A stretch of 64,000 nucleotides of DNA from assembly GCA_013399695.1 (NCBI GenBank), contig VXAU01002296.1:2312759-2376758 (forward strand), read 5' to 3'. The notes beneath the pieces were generated by a model. It made no database searches. It was not told the DNA's origin and saw only the letters and a program-made list of their open reading frames with translations. Made by a program: the position numbers and the translations under genes. This document shows positions 54,501 through 63,500 of the stretch, piece after piece. This stretch comes from Formicarius rufipectus (lineage: Eukaryota; Chordata; Aves; Passeriformes; Formicariidae). Each line of letters begins with the position of its first letter. Position 1 is the first letter of the stretch.

Positions 54501-57500
54501 AATCAGTACCAGCAGTCTAATCTACCTGCTAACATCTCAAGCTGAATCAAAATCTGTCTCTTAGAACTGAGTGAATAGTGTGGCGCAGTCAGTTATCACC
54601 CTTGACAGGTGACTTCAGTTGTATTTTCAATTAGTACAGTTACAATTCATCAAAACAGCTGTGTCAGTTTTCTGAACTTCTGCTTTCAATGAATAGTAAA
54701 TTGAAGCAATGTTCAAGACCAAGTAACAGTCCTTTAGAAGGCAAGAGAGAAAAAGTTTATGAGATAGCCTTCAGACCAATTGTGACTACTGTAGAAATGG
54801 GATCCAGAAAAGCAGTCTTGCTTGTTTCTACTTTCTTAGAAGTCCATTTCCATTTCAGACTAACAGAAGTGCGTGTTTAAAAATAATTACCACTAATAAC
54901 ACAAAGCAAACATTAAATTCAATAATAAAGGACCAATGCAAAACATGCAAACAAATAAAATTCACTCAAAGCCTGCTCTCAAATATAATATATAAAGCCA
55001 ATACCATCAAAATAGGGATCTGCAGAATAATAAACATCATAGATGTGTTAGTATTTTTATATAGTACAACATGTTTTACACTTGAAATGCTACTGTGTAA
55101 AATACCTTTCCTTGATTTTCCTGTTCTTGATGTCTGGTTAGGAGATTGTTGCATTCCTATATCCATTTAGGAAAAGGCATGGAAAGGACAGATGAAACAA
55201 TGACATAAGAATAAACTGTAATTTCCAGAAACTTGGAAAACACAAGCAGTACATCAAAGCAGCTGCAGCAGTGGGAGAACACAACTAACGGCCTACTCTA
55301 CACTTATAAGTGCTGGGAACAAAACCAATCACAATCTATAGAACTCTACTCTCCAGGGACAGTCTCAAACAGTAAGTTAATTTACTTGCTTCATGTAAAA
55401 CATCCAGATTTCAATACTTTGAAATACTGAAAAAAATTATGAGAAATTTACTTTTCTGACAACTTTATATTTCCCTCAGTTTGACTACTCTGTCTAGCAC
55501 AGACTGCAAATGGAAACTCTTCATGGTTCTAGAGGGCTTTATACATACAGCCCACAAAAGCCCTTACTCTAAGCATCCCAAAAATCTACGTGCCAACAAC
55601 TAAACTTGGGAGATAAACTACCCAGAAATTTGAAGGAAATCTCGGCTTCTAGTATTCACACTAGCATACAACTCTGAGCCATTATGTTACTTATACTCAC
55701 TCATCTTAAGTTACAATTTTAGCATGTTTGTTATCCTTTGCTGAAAAAGGAACCCAGTAACTTGTTGCCTTAAACCAGATCAACTGAAAAGTTGTATCAG
55801 CTGGTATCTGATGCAAACACAGACCCCTCTCACCTCTGTCTGAAGAGTCACGCTTTTATTGTTCTGACCATTCTGCAGCATTCACATAGAGAATCTATGC
55901 CACCAGCCACAATATAGACCTGACAAGAGGTCAGAATGTTCCAGGGCCAAAATGGGTGAATTGACTGGTGTGAGTATCACGCATATATATGTGTGTGTGT
56001 GTATGTCTGTGTGCTGGGGAACAGAAGTTCAGAATATAAATCACTATGCACCTGCTCTACCCATCCTAGTAAATTTTATATTTTAAGGCAACAAATGGAG
56101 TAGTTCTGTTATCACTGCTGACACCAAAATTCTTCACCATGTAGAGAGCAGAAAGGAGTCCCACTTACGCTGATTTTACCACATGGAATGAATGTGGCAA
56201 AAGGACTCATCAAAAAGGTACATTTAAAGAGTTAAGAAATGACTTCAACATAGTTGCTCACCCCTTCTCCATTTTTCAGTTTTCTAGAGAGATAATACAG
56301 GACAACTTTTACTGACTTGGGAAATACAAATCACACTGAGGAACTTCTTTTCTAAGAGCTCTATGCTGGAAACCAAACAGTTTCTAAAGGGACTCAGGGA
56401 AACACAAAGGAACAATAAAATATGAAGTGCAATTGTTAAAAAAACCTCTGAAACCTTGCCTTTAGAAGAACTGCATAATTATTAGTTTTTACCGAAGAAA
56501 TTCTAATTTCAAATCTAAAAAGTCTGTCATTCAACATGCTAGGGCCATGCTAGGTCAGGTTGTTCATTTAGGGATTTTTGCGAATCTGTCTGTCATTAAT
56601 AAAAAGGGTCACATTCTGTCAAAAAAAGTGTAAATATTCAAATAAGGAAAAGCTACCTTCTTAAATATGCTGACTTCCACATTAGAAGAGAGTATTTTGA
56701 AAAATGTTCAACAAGTGCAAAAGGAGCAAAAGGAAGAAGGACATCATTGAAGATCCCAGAAAAATGTACAGAACAGCAAAAGAAAAGAAAGCAATTCCAA
56801 AGTGGGTTTCTCTGTTCTCTGAAGATCATTCCAGCTTCTCCTCTAACAGAGGCTAAGTCTGTTTCTGCAGCATATCCAAAGGACTCTCCCAAGGCAGGAT
56901 CTACCTGTGCTCTCCATGTGCAAGCCAGACTGAATAATTAATGCTGATCAATGTTCCCTAAATGCTACTAATCTCTCAGAGACAGTAACAGTGCGCACTA
57001 CTACCTGTACCAAGACCTTTCAAAAAGAAAAATAATTTCTTGGAACATAACAAGAAACTTAACAAATCTCCAATTAGACCAAAGCAACTGTTCTCAAGTC
57101 AAAGGAACAAAGTTAGACTCTAAATTAAATCCTGTATCTGGGAAAAGTCAGCAAGGAAAACTATCCCATAGTTTGCGCATATTTCTTGTCATATTTAAAA
57201 TAGGAGTGACAAACTGTATCTAGAAGAGTAATGAATAGTGTTTGAATACTGTCTTCTGCCCATTTCCCACACAGTTCTAACACAACACCCTTAAAAACTC
57301 AGAAAGAATAAAACCTCCCACTTGAAATAAAGTACAAGATACACTATTTCGTTTATACTAAGATATTAATTTTCTAACATCCCTCTAGGGCTCTGTGAAC
57401 TTATAAACATAGAATGGATTTTGAAAACTCACTAATGGAGTGAATAATTTTTTGATCACAAGGCAATTTAATTTTTTTTCTAGATCACAAGGTAACACTT

Positions 57501-60500
57501 TTACAAAAGAATTATTTCCTAAAATTACAGAAAGTGGAATAAACACTTCATTCTTATCGTAAATTAAACTATGTCTAAGACAACACCTCATACACAGAGA
57601 CTGCATGCTATTGCTAACAGTTATTTTTACAATATAATTTTTCGTAAATATGTCTTTACAGCACCTATACAGAAATAACTGTAACTGATGCTGAGAAACA
57701 GGATGACTTGCTAAAAGGACCGTAGTGAAGATGGAATTGTTAATATAAAAAAAAAAGACACAAACTCCATGAAAATCAACACGACATGTATCTTTCAGCT
57801 AACTCCTCTGTTGCTTCCCAACTACAAAAAGAGAAAAACACATTTGGGAAGAACCTACTGCTCTTGTAATTGGATTTTCACAATCTGAATGGCCATCTAT
57901 AGGTAAACAGTACACACCTGAAAAACAAAAACAATTTTGCCTATTTCCTTTCCTGTCACCTTTCTCACTCTTTCTCAAGGAAAACCTATATAGATGGGCA
58001 ATCTTACAGAGAGAAGGCAACAACCCTAAGAAGTGGACACATAGCACACAAATCAAATGCTTTCAGAGCCTGAAGAAGCACCTTCAACTAGCAACAAATA
58101 AGCACATTCACAAAACTCGTGCTGGTCCATCTGATACCTCCACTAAAATCCATGATGAACACTCTAAGCGTGAACAGTACAAATCCCCTACAGAAGAGGC
58201 CGTAGTGATTTTCCTCATGAGCTACTCCATGGTTAAGAATCCTACCTCCTCTGTCCACAGCAGGTGCACCCAGACTAAAGGCAGCAGCTCCTGCTCGATG
58301 AGGAGTGCCAAGTACCATGCCACCCTGTGCACCACCTGCAGAAACTTCTCCTGTGTTTTCCCAGTCTGCGTATTCTGCCAGCTGTGTACTAAGACTGCAC
58401 AGAGAAAGAGAGGAAATATATTTAGTAAAAAATAACCACATACTTGCATATGCCATTTAATAGTTAACAGTCACTTATTATCTATCCTACATAAATTCAT
58501 AGAGATCCACACACTTGTATGCACTTACTACATGACTGTGACATACTTCAATATTCACCACAGTCATGTTCACTCTACAGATGCCTATTATTAACTCCTG
58601 CTTGGTACATCTATTTTAGCCTAGCTTTTAAGAACACTTAACCACTTTAAAGAAAAAACAATCACATGTGTAAGAGGAGTAAGACTACTCCAGATCTTAA
58701 CAAAAGGGATATCACTTAGATCTCCTCTGAAACAAAAGGTCAGTAGTTCTTGGTCGTTGTAGTGGAAGCCAGTAAGGACAACAGTGCTCGATGGGGAGAG
58801 GGTTTACATGCACTTCAATCTGCCAAGTTCCACCTCTGGACAACTGCAGCATACAGACACTTTTTAGAATTTATACTGGGCAGATGTGGGCTTAGCAACA
58901 AAACTTGAAATCTAACAGAGAACTCTGTGTAGAAATTTTCCCCAACTTTCAAATTAACACTGGATAGTGGAATGATACATACCAGAAGACAAAGAGCACC
59001 TCAAATTGGGCCAGGGGAGGTTGAGATTGGGTATTAGGAAAAATTACTTCAATAAAAGGGTTGTCAGACATTGAACAGACTGCCTAGGGAAGCTGCTGAG
59101 TCTCCAGTCCTGCAGGTATTTAAAAGATGTTGTAGATGTGGTGCTTACCAACACAGTTTGATGGTGGGCTTGGCAGTGTTAGGTTGATGGTTTCACTTGA
59201 TTATCATCCTAAATGATTCTATGAAGACATCACTGAGCACAGCTTCAACACAAATCTCAGTACACCATTAGACCTTGTTGCTGTTACCAAAAATGATCAA
59301 AAGCCACACTGATAACTGACTACTTACTCTGAAAATAAAGTTTAAAATTTACCTAGAATATCCATGAATAACAGCATAATCCTCAGCTGTCCATCCATTA
59401 GTGTCTTTATGGGAAACATCAGCACCATACCGAAGAAGAACTTTTATCAAATTAAGCTCTCCCCCAGAAGCAGCAGTCATAAGTGGGGTTCTGAAACATC
59501 CAAAATATGAAACAGATCTGTTTTAGAAACTGTAATTACTTTTATTCCTGTTGGCCCTCAAAAAAGTATTCATCTCATTACTTTAAAATGAACAAAAGAT
59601 AAAGCGTTTTTCATTAAATATTATAAGAACAATAAAATGGGAGAGGGAATCAAACCAAATATTCAAACTTCAAACAAAGCTTCCATATAGGAAACAATTA
59701 CATACAAACTCTGCTGCCAAGCAGGAGATGGCTTTTCAAATTGAGGCAATGCTACTTAGGTAATGACAGGTTTCCTGCCAGAAAGGCTTTTTTTTCAGGG
59801 CTCATTCCTATGCCTCTCATGAATTCAACATAAAGAATACTAAAAAGACCCATGTAGAGTTTTTACAAATCCCTCACCTTTCACACCGATCTCGAGCATG
59901 CACATCAGCTCCTTTTTTAAGGAGAAACTCCACTATCTCTACATGACGTTCGGACAGAGCAAGAATAAGTGGGGTACATCCTTCCTAAAAGGGCAGATGG
60001 AGTTAAAAAATCAAAGAAAAAAATCATCAGGAAAAATACGAATGCGATTTTTGAAACAACTTCCTCAACAAATATAAAACTTTACCTTATTTTGCGCATC
60101 AATATTGGCATCATGATCAAGTAACAGCCTTGCTACGGTGGTATTAGGACACAGGACAGCCAAGTGAAGAGCAGTGTTGCCATCAGCGTCTGCCAGATTT
60201 GGGTCAGCACCATGCTCCAACAGAATAGCCACACATTTTTCTTGCTGGCACTGTACTGCCTGGGAACAAAACACAAAGAAAAGGAAAAACTTCCAACATT
60301 TACAGTTCACTCTGTTAAAAACTCCCCCAGCTTCCCAACACTGGGAAATAGAGAACACCTTCAAAGATTAGCTAACATATGCCCATTCCACACAAATCAC
60401 AATATGCACTTTTCTACACAGGTCTAAGTAAAGAATCTTGAAAAATAATTGATTTAGGGCATAATCAATAAACATCACTTACAAGAACATAGCATAGTCT

Positions 60501-63500
60501 ACATACCTTCATCAGCGGTGATCTATTATCACTGTCAAAGAGATTTAGCTTGCACTGGTTTTCTACTAGATACGTAACTATATCCAAGTGGCCGTTTGCA
60601 CAAGCGAGATGCAGAGGTGTCCTAAAAGTTAAATAAATCAAATTAGCACAAACAGGCATAATTTCAGGCTTCAATAAATGTGTATGACCATAACTTTCAC
60701 TTTGCACTAGTTTTGAACCACAGTGCACTAAGTAGGTCCTCTGTATTTAGGGAAGCTCAACTAACCTTTCAAATGTTTCAGTACAGGAGAGAACAGAGGG
60801 GGGGAGGTATGTGAAAAAAGTAGCAGGTGACACAGGATCTCAGTGAATTGGAAGCAGATATTCCTTGTCAGAGGGCAGCTGATGGGCACCCTTTATAGCA
60901 AATAGCATGAGGACAAGAAAAACACAGAAGACTACAAAGAACTTGTGATGTGCTGTTACGGACTGAAGTATCAAGGAAGAGCTCAAGAGCTACCACCATC
61001 AACTTTTGAAAAATTCCCATGCAAGTATGCAGGATCCTTAATCTCTGAAGAAATGACTGACTGAGATTATCTGAAAGTTAAACAGGACTTCTAATTAAGG
61101 AGTACATGATCATCTAAAACCTGCTACTACCAAGCACTAGGAAACAGGACAAACCTGAAATCACTAATAGCTCTGAAAACAGAAGAGTCTGCCAAAAACC
61201 TGTGGGTTCATTGCTGCCCTCCTCAGCCAAGTCTCTCAGTCAGCCAAGCAGTAACAGCATGGATCTGCTTGGAGCAGGGCCTGCTGAGTTCACAGAAGAT
61301 CCACTTCAGGGAGCAAGCTGGGAGAACCTCAGTGTTCACAGCTGCCTGTCTCCACAAGAGAGCTTTAATAACACCAAAGCTGCTCTGCCACTCTCCCTGG
61401 GGATTCTGCTCAGACTCAGCTCCTCCTGCTGCTGCAGTCATACACCGATCACCCATGAGGTAGAAGAGACTTGCTGATGTCTGAGCAGTCACAAAACAGC
61501 CCAACCACAAGGCCACAGAACAGTAGGTTGATGGCACACCCTTTCAAAGGCACATAAGCCAACACACAAGACTTGTAATGCTAAGCTCTAGAGTTCACTT
61601 TGACAGGCAGCTGACAGGGTAAATCACTCTTAGTGATTAGTTTTGACCCAGGACTCATGACTAGCTGGCATCATGCCTGCAGTGCTTCCAACTCTGACCC
61701 AAGTTTTCTCAATCTCTTCCACCAGGGCTGAAGGCTTTGCTAGACCACTTATGAGAAGTCTGCCTGTTCCTAACTGATGCTGTTCCAAACACATTTTTTT
61801 GGAGGTCCTATGGCTACAAGACCCACTTTATGGAAGAAGCCTGTAGGTATGAGACTTGCCACATCCTGTGTGCAAGATTTTGCTTTTGGAATTCCCAAGG
61901 AGTAGAACTGTGATATTCATATGAACAATCCATATTTTAGCATTTCAGTCATTGCTTCACAGGTTTCCTATTCTTCACTTCTATTTCTAATTATGTCTTT
62001 CCATCCTGGTGGATGTGATGAAGCTGTGAAACACAACTGCATCTCATGGTTGTTCACACCACATATCATACCCACAACCACTAAAAGGGAGTGGACGGGC
62101 CTGCAACCCTCATGGCTGGCATAGAGTACAGGGGCTGCAGCAGTGACATACTCTGTCCACTGAATCTCTGTCAGGTAAGTTTTTCAGCACTGAGCATTGT
62201 CATCCCAGAATCATTGCAGCGGTCTACAGTACATCCACTGCCTTGCCTCTTGTGAAATTTGGTATGGGTTTTGTTTTTTATATTGGGCTATTTTTTTTCC
62301 CCTGTTAGAACACTGATAACAGCTTGACACACAGAAGGAAACCTTTCTACAGGAAACAAAACTGTCTAGACAATTAACTTACATACAAAAACTAGCCACA
62401 TTTCATAACAGGAGCTGTTAAGACCTGTTGACTATTTCCATAAATGCCTTTGGGCACCTTGACTCAGGCAACCAGAGTCACAAAACGCACTCAATTCACC
62501 TTAAACTGCAATCTCCATCTCCAACTGCAGAAATAAAGACAAATTGCCAACACTCAGGCACGTAATCCACATTACCAAGTGGATGCTTACTATGTTCTTC
62601 CTTGCTTCTGCAAATCTAGGTATTTTTAGGGCAGTAAGCAAGCTGGCCAGCAAAAGTCCAGCCTTGAGGACAGCCAGCCTAGAAAGCTGAGCTACTCTGC
62701 TATAACCAGTATCTCTTCAGAACAGCACAAAGGTTTTGACTGAGCCTTTTCATAAAAGGTATAAAAAGGCTGACACATACAAGATCCTAAAACCTCAGCT
62801 GATTCCCTTATGCTGGATCACTAGGAACTATGCTGTAGCCCAGGGCTTCTCCTTAAGACAGAATTGCCAAGTACTTTACTCAAAAACCCACACAACAACA
62901 CTTGGCAGAAGAAGCAGCTTTTCCTGCAAGTCACTGGCTAGATCTTCCAATCAAGGTACTGACTAGCTGAGACAAAGCCTTAGTGCAAGCAACCAACTGC
63001 CACCTAAAATCAGACTGGCTTTGGCTGCCACATCACAGTCACAAAAGGCAACTGTGTATGCAGCACCAATAAATAGCATGTTTATTCTGCATCACAAGTC
63101 CTTCCCAACTGCACTGCATAACTTTCCTGAAGTTTCTCTGAGTTGAGGCAGTGCATCTTTCTCGGCTCAACTACTGAAGCTGCAGGCTGAGACCTCAGAG
63201 GTGCTCAGAAACAGATGCGATTTCACTTTGACTTCAAAGCGTGGCTGGACAATGGGCAGGAGGCTCCTCCTGCCACCATGCACCCCTCTGCCAGGCTGAC
63301 AGCTCGCTTCCACTCCTGCGCCCCTAGGCAAGGGCATACGACCCCGGGAAGGAGGGCACTGAGGAAGCCGGGCCAAAAGCAGTTGGATGTTCGGCCGATT
63401 CCCACAGCCAGCCGAGGCTTGCGCTCGGCTGCCCTCGCTCTCCTCGCAGAGACGCTGCCGGTCCGCCCCTGCCCGGGGGAACCTGGGGACTCCAGCCGGG

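Noticed and set aside
57859..57917. 59-base version of exon 7
   Set aside because: Its donor is better, but the phase does not fit exon 8 in the reading frame that also fits exon 9 and 10.
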